A DNA stretch of 64,000 nt from Liquidambar formosana. Lineage: Eukaryota > Streptophyta > Magnoliopsida > Saxifragales > Altingiaceae. Below are positions 21,931-34,175 of this stretch, piece after piece; the stretch's first letter is position 1; every line of letters starts with the position of its first letter. The notes below the pieces were generated by a model, which did not search any database, was not told the origin of the DNA, and saw only the letters and a program-made list of their open reading frames with translations. The DNA lies in NCBI GenBank assembly GCA_039720395.1, contig CM077826.1:39312587-39376586 (forward strand). Direction: 5' to 3'. Position numbers and translations under genes: made by a program.

Positions 21931-24900
21931 GGTTAGTCAGTCTGCTCTCTTGTCTGACTGTTGCATCTATTACATTTTTTTATGTTTTTTTTTTTTTTTG
22001 GAACTTTTCAGGACAAGGGTTCAAATATTCAAGCTTTAGCATCAGAGACCTTTGACGCTTCTCTGTGTTGGAAGGTATAAAATAGTGAACTATTATAACT
22101 ACTATGCTTCCAGGAACACTGCTGCAGAAGGTATTACTTTGAGGATAGATCTGTTTGAATTTGTTGCAAATATTATTTAAAAAGTTAGGTAAATTAGATA
22201 GCTACTCACACTAGGATGGTTTTCATGGTCATATAGTTTTGCTGGTTGAGTTGTTTCACAAGTTATGCAAGGATTCATGCAAGAAGACATAACCCAAAAC
22301 ACATGAGTCTCATACTCTATTAATTTTTATGTTCTCTGGGTTGCACACTTAAAATTTGGTTTCAAACTTTTTTAAGTGTTTGATAACAAATTGACATGCT
22401 TTACTTTCTTATTGGGTTGATTAGCGCATTACAAACTTTTCAGGACATAGGATGGTTAAGATCTATTACAAACTTGCCTATTCTGATCAAGGGGGTACTC
22501 ACTTGCGAAGATGGTAAGATCATGGATTTATTTTATGATATCTGCATCCTCTCTCTCTCTCTCTCTCTCTCATCAAAGTACAATATTAATAAAAAATAGG
22601 ACCTTCGTTCTAGAAACTTGAATCTTACAACCAAAATTTTGTTATTGGTTTCAACTAATTAATTTGTGGTACTTTTATGACTGAAAAAACTTTTTAATCT
22701 CACAACTAAGGAAGTCCATTTGTTACTCGTACATAATTTTTTTCTTTTGTTATTGTCTTTGTCTGTTGTCACCTCCACCACCAAACCCCCCCCCCCCCCC
22801 CCCAAAAAAAAAAAAAAAGAAAAAGAAAAAAAATGGGTTATGTATAATGGGAATTAGTTCTTGGGATGTCATGTGTTTGTACTGGGAGATCTTTGTGTTT
22901 TTCCATCCAAACAGAGGACACACATATCCGAACTGGACACCCAGCATGTGGTCCAAAAGTCAACCAGTGGCATGTCTGGTCAAAGACGCACTGATATCTT
23001 CTAATCTCAACATGTGGCTCCTAAGGCTGAGCATACATCTCCTTTCCCCTTGCCTAGGAATCCTCACAGGCGCATGCCTCGGGTGGATGCCCATGTTGTT
23101 ATGGATATCCCACATAATGGATACCCACCTCGATGGTGGAAACTCTCTCCCAAGAATGGAAGCTGAGGCAGGTGAGTTCCCTCAAGTTTCCATTTGAGGT
23201 GCTCAGTGCACCATGCCCTAATGCTTGACTCTTTCCTGGGTTGGGAGCAAGGGTGGAGCCAGGATTTGAAATTGCCCTGGGCTGGATAAAAAACTAAGAA
23301 ACACACACACACACACATATATATATATATGGAGAGAATCGAGAGATATGGAGAAACTTCCCAAATCACTAGTGAAATCCCAATGAAAAAACCCACTATT
23401 TAGCTTCCCCCCCCCCCCCCCCCCTTTTTTTCTTTTACCTGTTGTCTTTCCTTTGGATCGAGAGAACAAGACTGTAGATTGAGCAGACGAGCACCCTGTG
23501 CAAGTGGGCCAGCATTTATCCACTTCTCCCATTTCCCCTTCTTTGTTTTAATTCTGGGCTGCCTTAGCTTTTGTGCTGATTTTCTATTTTTTTGACCTGG
23601 GCTAATATTGAAACCCAATGGAATTAGACAAGTAAAAAAAAATAAAATTGGGTGGGCTACAGCATAGTGTAGCCTGCTACATACCTTCGCCCCTGGTTGG
23701 GAGCAATTCTAGGGAGTTTGATCCTGTGCTTCATGCTTGTTGTGAGGTCTCTAGATTGTGACTTTTCATCATTGAAATGACTAGAGGTTTTGGCTTGATA
23801 GTTGGAGTGGAGACTTGCTAAGGTGAAAGTCATCCTAGGTCTCTTGGGGGCAACACCTCTTGCCTTAGCCTATCTAGGAGTAAATAAGAATGATGGAGAT
23901 GTTATCGCATCTTGGTCCATCGTAAAGGTGGTTTGCATGCGTACAACACCTAAATAACTAATATGATAGGTATGCTAGTAGGTATGTGACCTACAGAGCC
24001 TCAAGGTATAGGCTAGGCATATAGAGCCTACCTGCCATTCAGTTAGGTCACACTCAGCACCCTCTTTTTTAAGGCCCAAAAGGCTTCATTTGGAGGTGAG
24101 GTCCAGGGGGAATTCAGTATTGAAAGGCACCAAAATATTCTAGAGGTAAGAGGGAGATCTTAGTGATCAGGACTGAAAATCATGTCTAGAAGATTCCATT
24201 TCTTACTACTCTCATATTCAATGTTGTCTTGTTACATGGTTGAATTTTTAGCCTTGTAGATCAGAGTCGTTTCCATCTCGACCTTTTTGTTTTTCCTAAT
24301 TGTTGAACAGGCTTGCTGATGAATTCATGTACCACTGGCAGCAATTAAGGCTGTGGAAGTAGGATTTGATGGAATTATCGTCTCCAATCATGGAGCTCGC
24401 CAGCTAGATTATGTTCCAGCCTCTATTTCTGTTCTAGAAGAGGTGATCCTCTAATCTGCCCATCATATATATTTGTTAGTGTAAGATGCAGATATGGGGT
24501 TTTAGATGTGCCAAGTACAAATATATCCAAACCTGTATCGTAAGTAATAGTTATGCAGACTTTTTTCTTTGTTTTATATTAAAATGCATATAAGAAAAGT
24601 CACACTCACATCTGTGAACAATTTTGAATTAGTTAATAACTTCTCTACATTTTCTTCTTTCATTTTATAAAACTAAGTTTGCGTGGGAAGGCTGATCAAC
24701 CAAGTTCATGAGAGAGAATATAAAACTTTGCGCTGTCCGTGTAGTTGCAATGTACATATGCTATTGCACTTGGCTTTACAAGTTTAGTGGTGATGCCCAA
24801 GGGTAGGCTCCTACAATTGGGTAGTGGTGTGTACAGAAAATCGTCTCATAAGGTTTTGCACTTGGCTTTACAAGTTTAGTTGTGATACCCACGTGTGGGC

Positions 24901-25967
24901 TTCTACAGTTGGGTAGTGGTGTGTACAGAAAACTGTCATAGGGTGTGAATTAAGAATTTATAAGCAATTTGAGAACAAGAAATATACGTGTTGATGAATG
25001 TCTTCCACATAACTTTTTCTCTTAGACATGGATGCATCTTGTGTTAAAGAATTTATTAGTACGCTCTTTAGCAACACATATTCAGTCAGCAATAGAAAAA
25101 TACTAATTCAAAACAATGTAAGCATACTTATGCCTGGGGTTGCAGGTGGTTCAAGCTGTTGGAGGGAAAGTTCCTGTTCTTTTTGATGGCGGAGTGAGGC
25201 GGGGAACAGACATTTTCAAGGCACTAGCCCTTGGGGCACAAGCTGTTCTTGTAAGATCTTTGCCAACATCCATTCAATATGTATAACATGTAGATGTCAT
25301 GTCACCGTAATAGATCTCTCCAGTGTAACATTAAGCATCTCATTGGCTTAACAGTTAACATAGCAGAATGAGTGTGTCCTTCCATCAAGCACTCGTGCAA
25401 TAATTGGCTGAAATGATAACCCCAAGAGGTGCTTGAAACGATGTGATGGTAGTGTGCGATACAGCTCCATGAGACTAGGAAGCTGTAATTCTTTTAACTT
25501 AATGCTCAAATGGAGACCTTAATTTGGCACCTTTTGTAAAATAAAATAAAAACTCTTTTGCCCAATCCTCCTTTCTAAAAACTGACAGCTCTAGAGTATA
25601 TTGGAGCTTGGGATCATTGAATATGTTTTTATAGGTAATTAAGGTGTTTGGGTATCGTGAAAAACACCAATGATCTCTCTCTCTCTCAATTTTTTAGTTG
25701 GTGTCAGAATTTTAAAACCGCTGCCCCTGCTATGTCCCTCGGCATTTGCCTCCACTTTTCTTTGGCAATTGATCAATTTTCCTGCAGGTTGGAAGGCCTG
25801 TAATCTATGGGCTGGCGGCAAAGGGAGAATATGGGGTGAGAAGGGTCATTGAAATGCTGAAGGATGAGCTTGAGCTCTCTATGGCTCTTTCTGGCTGTCC
25901 TAGTGTGAAGGATATTACTAGGAGCCACGTGAGGACAGAGCGAGACAGACTCCAATCCATGCTTTAA
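19674..25967 (+). CDS. HAOX: (S)-2-hydroxy-acid oxidase, HAOX type, copy 1 (intact frame)
   Basis: FMN-dependent peroxisomal oxidase that converts 2-hydroxy acids to 2-oxo acids plus H2O2. Exons: 19674-19816, 19914-20038, 20117-20163, 20235-20312, 20449-20573, 20794-20851, 22012-22074, 22444-22513, 24342-24442, 25146-25250, 25788-25967, giving 364 codons with every junction in phase. It resembles Arabidopsis HAOX more than photorespiratory [18 protein letters not shown] follows the READI block, and the C-terminus is SML, a PTS1-like signal. Conserved residues: Tyr26 (spinach GLO Tyr24), Asp in [14 protein letters not shown], Lys in ILIKGV, His and Arg in [10 protein letters not shown]. Differences: Trp108 is Met (SYMSTC), usual for HAOX, and Tyr129 is His133 (LYVHKRRD), which is unusual. 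Intron 8 holds a hAT MITE. The family is certain; the substrate is inferred as medium or long chain. Confidence 0.93.
21048..21065. repeat. (GA)n microsatellite in HAOX copy 1 intron 6
   Basis: A short GA run inside the 1160-bp intron 6. Further runs in the same intron are a (CT)n at 21299-21326 and a compound (CA)n-(GA)n at 21851-21927. Confidence 0.8.
21299..21326. repeat. (CT)n microsatellite
   Basis: About 14 uninterrupted CT units inside HAOX copy 1 intron 6. The matching intron of copy 2 lacks it. Confidence 0.85.
21851..21927. repeat. Compound (CA)n-(GA)n microsatellite
   Basis: CA-rich tract with interspersed catgcatac, then an uninterrupted GA run at 21895-21927. It lies in HAOX copy 1 intron 6 upstream of the acceptor at 22011. 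Confidence 0.85.
22786..22803 (+). repeat. Poly-C run, 18 nt, followed by A-run
   Basis: Eighteen C residues then about 15 A, in intron 8 of HAOX copy 1. The complementary strand is a G-run able to form G-quadruplex structures. Confidence 0.85.
23249..23696. mobile_element. hAT-type MITE in HAOX copy 1 intron 8
   Basis: Starts AAGGGTGGAGCCAGGATTTG and ends CTTCGCCCCTGG, with imperfect inverted ends. A perfect 8-bp duplication ttgggagc flanks it (23241-23248 and 23697-23704), typical of hAT elements. It has no coding capacity. It belongs to the same family, by its GGTGGAGCCAG start, as the element at 31372-31798. It includes an (AC)n-(AT)n stretch near 23300 and a poly-C run at 23407. Confidence 0.8.
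23407..23424 (+). repeat. Poly-C run, 18 nt
   Basis: Eighteen C then a T-run, inside the hAT MITE of HAOX copy 1 intron 8. Confidence 0.85.
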
Positions 25968-27300
25968 ATTTGTTCCAGAGCACTAGCTGGAATATCCAAA
26001 TGAAATTATGGGATGGAGTTTTCTTATCACATAATTTACCATTGATATGCATGCATATTCCACGTCTTTTTCGATCTCATGTATAAATATGTATCCTTGA
26101 TGGAACTGAAACTTACAAATAAGTCATTTTAATTGCAATAGACGCTTTTTTTTTTTGGGACATTCAGTAGATTAGAACTTTCGTGGTCTGTTCCATAGTG
26201 TGCAAAAGGTACCTGTAGGCCAAGACAACTATTGTAGATTAAATGTTGACACTATTCAATTAATAAATTGTTTTCTCTTGGATATAAATGGAGCAGAAAC
26301 GTACACCCCATTTGTTTGAATCTTTCTGAAACTGCAAATTTATGGAGGTTGCATATGGAGCTTCAAAAACATATGCCCTTTGTTTGATTTGCAAGCTTAA
26401 TACCATACTTTATCGATGACATTGTGCATTCAAAATGATGGAAGTTGGATTTCTTGAGACTCTGGACTGCTTTTTGTTCTGTTTTTCCTCTTGTGAATGT
26501 TTTAGGCAAACTGTTTTTATACTTTCAAAGCGACCTCCAAACGACAAATTTAATTCATCCTTTCAGAAACTCACCATTAAAAAGCAAAAAGCGCCAATTG
26601 TGAAGTAATCGGGGAAAACGACACCCAAGCTCACTGCCTTCAGAAGTAGCACTAAAATGATACGAGTGCAAGTGGATTTGGGGCTAATGGAGCTAATGGG
26701 TTGGTTTTGTCGAGCATGAATCACAACCAAACTGTTAATGCCTTAATGGAGCTAATGGGTTGGGGATTTGAGGTGATAAGATGAAATGTCATTTTCCCAA
26801 AAGCAAGAGTAGAGATTTTCCTTTGAACTTTGGTTGGCTGGACGCTCGGGGTTTCCTGGTCTTCGCAGTGGGGGACGTGGGGCGGTCACATGAGACGACG
26901 GCGTTTTGATAGTCGATGACATGTCAGATCAGAACAATGTCAGTTGTTGTCGGTCACGACTCACGACTCACGACAATTATTATAAAATTTAAAATAATAT
27001 CTTTCCTCGGTTGTGTGGACAAACACAGGTACCAGAAAAGATGGGAGAACTTCCATGCATGTGAGAATATAGTAAAATGAGATTATAAAACTAAAAAATA
27101 TTCTAACAATCCCACCTTATTTAGTTTTAATTGGCCTATTTCACAGTTGCATGAAAGTTTTTCTCGGAAAGAAGATGGGCTCGTGCGCAGGCAAACGACA
27201 CTGACAAAAACCCATTCGGATATTATTCCATTGCCAGCTTCTTCAGTGTCTCTCCACTTACTTGCAAGTTTGCGTTTGCAGTGTGGTGATCTCCTCTTCG
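25968..27300. other. Intergenic DNA between HAOX copies
   Basis: Downstream of copy 1 are tgtataaatatg and acaaataag strings that could serve polyadenylation. A short direct duplication of gctaatggagctaatgggttgg occurs at about 26692-26770. No gene or complete transposon is recognised. The right part must hold the copy 2 promoter. Confidence 0.5.
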
Positions 27301-28743
27301 CAATTTCACATAATCCAACTTCATCTGACTTACTCCTTCAGGTGCAACTTCATCTATATAATTGTATTACTATAATTTTATTAATAATCTTAAAAAATGT
27401 ATAGTTTTCTAGGGTTTTTTTTTTGGTCTCTCTCAAAGGAATGATTGGCTAAAAAACCCTGAAGATTAAGCATTTAATTTACTGCAATCAACTTACTTGA
27501 ATTCTCTTGTTAGCTTTGATCATGTTTACACTGGTCTTGTGAGGCTTATCTTTTGTAAAACCCACCGTTGGATTACATGTTCCTCCCATACAGGTCATAT
27601 TTGCCAAATATCAAGTTGATTAATTGCAGATTCAGAGTCACTTCATCCATAAATGTGAGATCTTTCATTGCCCATGAATTTTGAGTTTATGGATCAGTTG
27701 GCTACTGGGGTCTGATCAATGTGATATTTGGTATGCACAATTTTGTAAAAAATTGTGTGAAATTATATTTTCCTACTTGTGACCCTATAAACACACCCAT
27801 ATTGTTTGTTTTTGTTATGCAGTATAATTTGAAGCTTTTGGCTATATCCTACTCTGTTCATGATGTTCTAACATTTTAATAAGATTTATGTTTTCACCAA
27901 TATTTCTTTCGTACGTTTTACGTTTATTGTTCACAAATACTTTTCTTTACAAGGGGTAATTTGTGTTATTAGATACTGGTGCGACTAATTTTCATATTGG
28001 CAGCTGGGATTGGTCAATTTGGTTATCATATGGACAAATCATTTGTGGTGTATATTTTGGCAATATGTTAGATTTTACCATTGTTTAAGGTTTTAGTAGA
28101 GTGGATGTGTTGTTCAATGACTTCGGCTATGATTCATCAAAGTATGAATTAATTAAATTTATAAATGGATGAGAAGATGGGTAGAGATTGTCTAGATGTG
28201 ATCCATGTGTTGGGGAGATGGGGTAGTCCAAAATCTAAGCCTATTGGTGGTGAGCCCATTACTTGTATATTAAGACACTTTCTTTCTTCTATTCTTCCGA
28301 TGTGGGACAAACCCACACATGAACCTCAACACCGTGTGCACTTTTATAGTGAGTTCTGCGCAATATTGGCATGTTTAGACAACCCATGGAAATTGAAGTG
28401 CTCCAAAAGACATCTTATGTATAGCTTTACCCTAGAATTCCATTGTCATGAATGAGGCCATTGCAGGAAATGGCAGCCATCATCACAAACGAGTGTAAAA
28501 AATTCAAAGAGTCATTTTATGAGAGCCTAAAATTAATAATATGCAATCAGTGTGGTAATGGCCTGATTCATGATGATTCAAACCAATGGTATGTAAAAGA
28601 CAATGGAGCCATTTAATTTCCATAGGATGTACAAACGTGGTGTTACCAGGTTTTGTGGTACTTAATTAAAATTTATGCAGTTAAATCTTGCTTAAGATCA
28701 ATGTGAAGTCAAACGTTGATTTATGTCCACGCTTCCAGGATAA
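27301..28743 (+). promoter_or_regulatory. HAOX copy 2 leader exon and leader intron
   Basis: The leader exon ends ccttcag at 27341. The intron 27342-28738 ends cttccag, again 5 bases (gataa) before ATG 28744, as in copy 1. Intron sequence near the acceptor and near 27960-28120 is clearly homologous to copy 1, so the duplication included the leader. Confidence 0.65.
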
Positions 28744-30490
28744 ATGGCAGAGGATCTAGTCAATGTGAAAGAGTTTCAAGAATTGGCTCGGCAAGCCCTT
28801 CCCAAGATGTACTACGACTTTTACACTGGGGGAGCTGAGGACGAGTACACACTTAGGGAGAATGTGGACTGCGTTTTGCAGAATCCAGTAATGTGTTTAA
28901 CCTGTTATGGTTAATGTAGCAAACAGGATACACCTTATGCCATCTTACTTCCATTTTGTTATGGCTTCTCAGGATTCAACCAAGAATTCTTGTAGATGTG
29001 AGCAAAATAGATATGTCAACCACTGTATTGGGCTACAATATGTCAGCGCCCATTATGATTGCCCCAACTTCTTTGCATAAGTTGGGTCACTCTGAAGGTT
29101 TGAATCCTCTTCAAAGAGTTTTCGGTTGAGATTGGTATGTAATTCTGATTCAACTATCCATCTTTGTTTATTCCAGGTGAGGTGGCGACAGCCAGGGCAG
29201 CAGCTGCATGTAACATAATAATGGTACAATTGTATATTATCTAATATTGAGATTATTTTCTTACTATAGTCTATAGGTGCTCAAATTCTGAATTAATTTT
29301 CACTGTAGGTGTTATCCTTTACGTCTTCCTGCACTGTGGAGGAGGTTGCTTCCAGCTGCAATGCTATTCGGTTCTTTCAATTATATGTATGCTTTTTTTC
29401 TCGAGTTCCTGTAAGGCTGTAATTTAAAGTTTTCCATGTACACCTCTATCTTTATTTTGAAGCTGGGATCCCGTTGTAGGTACTGAACTCATAATTTGGT
29501 ATTCCTCCATGTATAGGTATATAAGAGACGCGATGTGTCAGCTCAGCTAGTGCAGAGAGCTGAAAGAAATGGATACAAGGCTATTATTCTAACTGCTGAT
29601 AGTCCAAGACTTGGTCGAAGGGAGGCAGATATTAAGAACAGGTGAAGATAATCTTGCTACTCCTTTTTTTTCCTCCCATTATACTTGAAATCGCCATCTT
29701 AATTGGTATTGTATGCTTTACTTTAAGAGGTTAGAACACTGGTAAATAGTGTGCATCATCATAATAAATTGTTTCTTTTACTCTCATATTGACCCTAATC
29801 TCTATCCTATGCATAAACTTGGAAACATAACCATGATAACTTCTGCAGAATGATTGCACCCAAGTTGAAGAACCTTGAAGGACTTTTGTCAACTGAAGTT
29901 GTTTCTGTGAGTGAACTAGTTTGTATTCCCAATTTTTCCATTACGAATGCCTTGAAACAATGTAAAACGTTATTCTGCCTACAATATTGATATGTAAGAA
30001 ACTTTTCTGCACCACTTTTTCTGACCAGTACAAGAGGGTGATCAGGCTTCTTTCTGCAATATATGTTTGCATTCAATGCACTCTCTTTTGCTGCATACAC
30101 ATTCACATCCCACCAAGAGAGCTGTATCTTTACTGTTCAATGAGAAAACTGGGCTTCGTGACTCTAAAAACTGCTTCTTATTAACCCTCAGATTTAATTG
30201 GTATTAAGCTTGCATGGTTTAAGGGTACGGCATTTAACAGAAAAGATCATTTTTCTTGAACAACTCAAAACCTTGTTTGTACACACCACTAATTTTGATT
30301 TTGATTTTGATTTTTTTTTTTTGATTTTTTTTTTAAAGATTTAAGAAAATATATATGATTTTTATGAAAATTGGTCGCGATGTCCATTAGGAAATGTCAT
30401 TTTGAACAACTTTGCAAAAAAAATGTTTTTCCAAAATCTATAGTTTAAGTTGATTTTTGGGCAAAAAATCTCATGTATACATGCTTCCCT

Positions 30491-30503
30491 CCCCCCCCCC
30501 CCC
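30491..30503 (+). repeat. Poly-C run, 13 nt
   Basis: Thirteen C residues within a wider CCCT...CACCCC tract, in intron 6 of HAOX copy 2. Confidence 0.85.
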
Positions 30504-30968
30504 ACCCCGTTTTTTTCTCTCTCCCATACCGTAACTGCCATATCCCTTCTGTCTTACCCATCTCTCTGTTAGAGCAAAAGCAGAAATAAAAAAGTTCCTT
30601 GAAAATTCAAACTACAACTCAAGTATATGCACATCAAGTATTGTGCTAGTTCTGAGATTTTTTTTCTCCATATTTGAACATGAACAGATTAATTATCTCA
30701 TGTTCTAATGTTTTTTTCATCAGATGTTGTTTGAAGTATTGCATTTATTAGTTCCATATACTTGCTGTAGATTTGAGGTCAATTCTTGTCTGTGATATGC
30801 AAGTCACTTCTGCCTACTATAAGCCATATGTCAGACATGACACTTGTGTCCACTGGTGTTTTCCATTTCTTTGGCCTTTATAAATATGTGCACTATTTGT
30901 CCATAAATGAAATGTATGGTGGAACAAGTCAGAAGGCATTTCTGTTGTTGGAACCCACAATAAAGTTA

Positions 30969-31222
30969 CTCAATCCGTCCCATATAGATAGGCCAAGTTG
31001 GACAAAACACGCAGTTTAAGAAATGCCATCATTACTTTGACTTGTCATTAAATAAACTCCATCTTATCAAAAATACCCTCTCTTGTTGACAGTAATTATT
31101 GAAGTAATAAAGGGTAATATAGGAAAGTTCAAAAAAATTATAGGTTTGACTTTTCAAAATGGACATACATTTTGGGACACAAAAAGTAGCAAAAATGGCC
31201 CATCTTTGTGGGACAGAGGGAG
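30969..31222. mobile_element. Stowaway-type MITE (Tc1/mariner), HAOX copy 2 intron 6
   Basis: 254 bp, with left end CTCAATCCGTCCCATATAGATAGG and right end the complement of CTCCCTCTGTCCCACAAAGATGGG. It is flanked by TA on each side (30967-30968 and 31223-31224). The terminal sequence and TA duplication are diagnostic of Stowaway. A related copy lies at 63275-63546. Confidence 0.85.
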
Positions 31223-31371
31223 TATTATTTCTTCATGATGTGAGATATATGTTTTGATGTCTTGATGCTTTTATTTTACATTTTGAAACCGTCTCTGCAT
31301 GGTTCATCCAAATGCACGCACATGAGAGAGAGAGAAAGAGATTGAGAGATAGACCTGAATCATTGTGCACA

Positions 31372-31798
31372 TAGGGATGGAGCCAGAAATTTCCTTCAGG
31401 GGAGGTGAACTTTGGTTGGTTGTTAGTACTTTATGCTCATTCTAAAAACTGAAGAAGCTTTAGTTAAAAAATTTTCTTTTATCTTGTGATTTTGAGGTGA
31501 AAAAAAATTACAAAAATTTATAATTCATTGATAAATCATATTTCAAATTTTCAATGGGAGACAATGGAGAAAGCATTAGGTTTCTCTTAGTGAAATGAGA
31601 GATTGTGAGGATTGGGACTTTTATAAAGAGGAAAAAGTAAAAAATAAGAGGGGTGTGAAAAAAAATAAATGAAGGGGGTTAACAAAATTTAGGATGAGGC
31701 AAATCTAAAATATCAAAAAAGTTTAGGTAATAAAATTTTTACTTAACAAAAGCAATGGAGGCAGCTGCTCGCCCTCAACAGGCCTGCCTCCGTCCTTG
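31372..31798. mobile_element. hAT-type MITE in HAOX copy 2 intron 6
   Basis: 427 bp, starting TAGGGATGGAGCCAGAAATTT and ending CTGCCTCCGTCCTTG, so the ends match at about 11 of 15 positions. A perfect 8-bp duplication tgtgcaca flanks it (31364-31371 and 31799-31806). No coding capacity. Confidence 0.8.
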
Positions 31799-32773
31799 TG
31801 TGCACAGATAATAGTTTTTTGATAGTCCACTCTCTGATTTGACTACTGCTTGTGTTAAATTTATTTGGTTTTGTTTTGTTTTGTTTTTTTTTTTTTTTTG
31901 AAAACTTTTGCAGGATGAGGGTTCAAATCTTGAAGCTTATGCATCAGCGACATTTGATCCTTCTCTGTGTTGGAAGGTATACTATATTGAACAATTTTGG
32001 TTACTATGCTTCGATCAAACCTGTGGTGGAAGGCGTTACTTTGAAGTTTGAATCTATATCTTCTTTTACTTTCATGGTGATATCATTTAAAAAGTCATGT
32101 GAAATTCTGAAATATATAAGCTACTCACCATGGAACGGTTTTTGTAGTCATATGGTTTTGTTGGTAGAGTTGTTTCACAACTTAATGCAATTGTTCAGGC
32201 AGGAAGATATAACCTAAAGGACTGAATCTCATACTCTCGCTTATTTTCATGTTGCTTGGGTTTGACTCTTATAAGTTTGGTTTCTAATAACTATTCCAAG
32301 TGTTAGAAACTAAAATCAAGGTTTCACAATGATGTGCTTTACTTTCCTATTGGGTTGATTAGTGCAATAAAACCTTTGCAGGACATAGGATGGTTACGAT
32401 CTATTACAAAGTTGCCAATTCTAATCAAGGGAGTGCTCACTTGTGAAGATGGTAAGATTATGGCTTTAATTTATGATATTTTCTGCCTTTTTTTTCCCTG
32501 TACATTATAAATCAGAAATAGAAACTTTTTTCCTCTGAAAAAGTATAGTGTTCTACCAAAATTTTGGTATTGTATTTGCAGAAATTACGTGAATGACTAT
32601 TGATGAAGCCATTTCAATCGCAAAATTTATCCTTTATATGATATTTTTCCCCTTTACAACACTTTCTGAAGGAAAATGTTTTTTAGAGCCATAACATGAT
32701 TGAAAAATAGAAGGAACTCTGTTTGTTAATAATTTTTTTTTCATCATCTTCTTTGTCTAATTGTCACACTCTT

Positions 32774-32800
32774 CCCCCCCCCCCCCCCCCCCCCCCCCCC
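32774..32800 (+). repeat. Poly-C run, 27 nt
   Basis: Twenty-seven C residues in intron 8 of HAOX copy 2. The poly-C run of copy 1 intron 8 (22786) sits in the corresponding position after a similar gttattgtctttgtct context, so the run probably predates the duplication and changed length. Confidence 0.85.
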
Positions 32801-33512
32801 ACCCATGGGGTGGCTGCTTCCCTTGGTGTTATGACGGGGTTCTAATTCTTGTTAGTCTTATTTAATATTTTGTGTAGCGCCTTAAGAAATCCATTTCAAT
32901 GCTGTCTTGTTACATGGTTGGATTTTAGTTTTGCAGATCACAGTAGTATCCTTCTCCACTTTTTTGTTTTTTCCCATAGTTGAACAGGCTTGATGATGAA
33001 TTGATGTAATACCATTGGCAGCAATAAAGGCTATGGAAGTGGGAGTTGATGGGATCATTGTCTCCAATCATGGAGCTCGCCAGCTAGATTATGTTCCAGC
33101 CTCTATTTCTGTTCTAGAAGAGGTGATTCTCTAATCTGCCCACCATGTATGTTGGTATAAGATGTGCATATGGGGTTTTGGATGTGCCAACATATCCAAT
33201 CTTGTATCATAAGTAATAATTTTGCACCTTTTTTTTTTCTTTCATGGTTTTATAGTTAAAAGCATATAGGAAGAGACACTCACATGTGTGAACAGATTTG
33301 AATTGATTAATTAGCTTTACATTTTCTACTTTTGTTTTATAGCTCGCCCTAATCTGACTGCTTCTTTAGCTCCCACCCACCCCCTCTTTTTATTTATTTA
33401 TTTATTTCACAAAACAAAAATCAACCTCCTAATTTTGGTTTCTGCTTATGCTTTGTCAAACAACTCTATAGCTTCTAATTTTACATACAGATGATGCGCA
33501 TGCATTCTCAGG

Positions 33513-33622
33513 CCCGATGTTTTTAAAGGTGAAAGCATTATGCGAGGTGTTTTACTCCTTACAAAGCGACGTGTAAGCCTCAAGGCATAAGGCATAAGCC
33601 TTTTAATTAGTAATTTTCATTA

Positions 33623-33656
<34 letters not shown>

Positions 33657-34175
33657 AAAGAAAGAAAGAAAGAAAGAAAGAAGAAAGTAGTAGCATTTTC
33701 AAATTAATAAATACCACAGATTTAAAAATATATAAATTAACATTTATGGGACATTTAAAATCATAGTGGCATAGTTATGTAAAGATTTATATTGCATCAT
33801 GTATTAAAGTATACAAAAATTATACATAAACGCGTAAAAAAAATACTCTAAAGTTAATTCTACTAAGATACATGGTTTGATATAAAATGTACAAAAAAAA
33901 ATAAAATAAACATAGATGAAACTTGACAGGTTATTTAATGCAATCAAATAAAAAAATAAATAAATGATTGCTCCCTTTAAAAAATTAGTTCAAAAGATTT
34001 AACAGATTACATGAGGCATATGCCTGACGCACATTTGACTACAGCTCGGCTGGTTAGGCATATGCCTAATGAGTGCCTTGCTTAATTTTTTAAGCTTTGA
34101 TGTGTTTTTTGAACTACCTTGCCCAAAGGCAAGCATTGAGGCAAGCCTCAAAAGAGCATTTTAAAACAATATGAA
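33513..34175. mobile_element. Candidate MITE-like TIR element in HAOX copy 2 intron 9
   Basis: The left part has gatgtttttaaaggtg and aagcctcaaggcataagg. The right part has the complementary ggcaagcctc and gcattttaaaacaat. The pairing suggests a non-autonomous TIR element, but no clean duplication was found and the ends are uncertain. Copy 1 lacks this sequence in intron 9, which fits an insertion after the duplication. Confidence 0.4.
33629..33690. repeat. Poly-A run with (GAAA)n
   Basis: About 26 A residues followed by eight GAAA units, inside the candidate TIR element. Confidence 0.85.
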
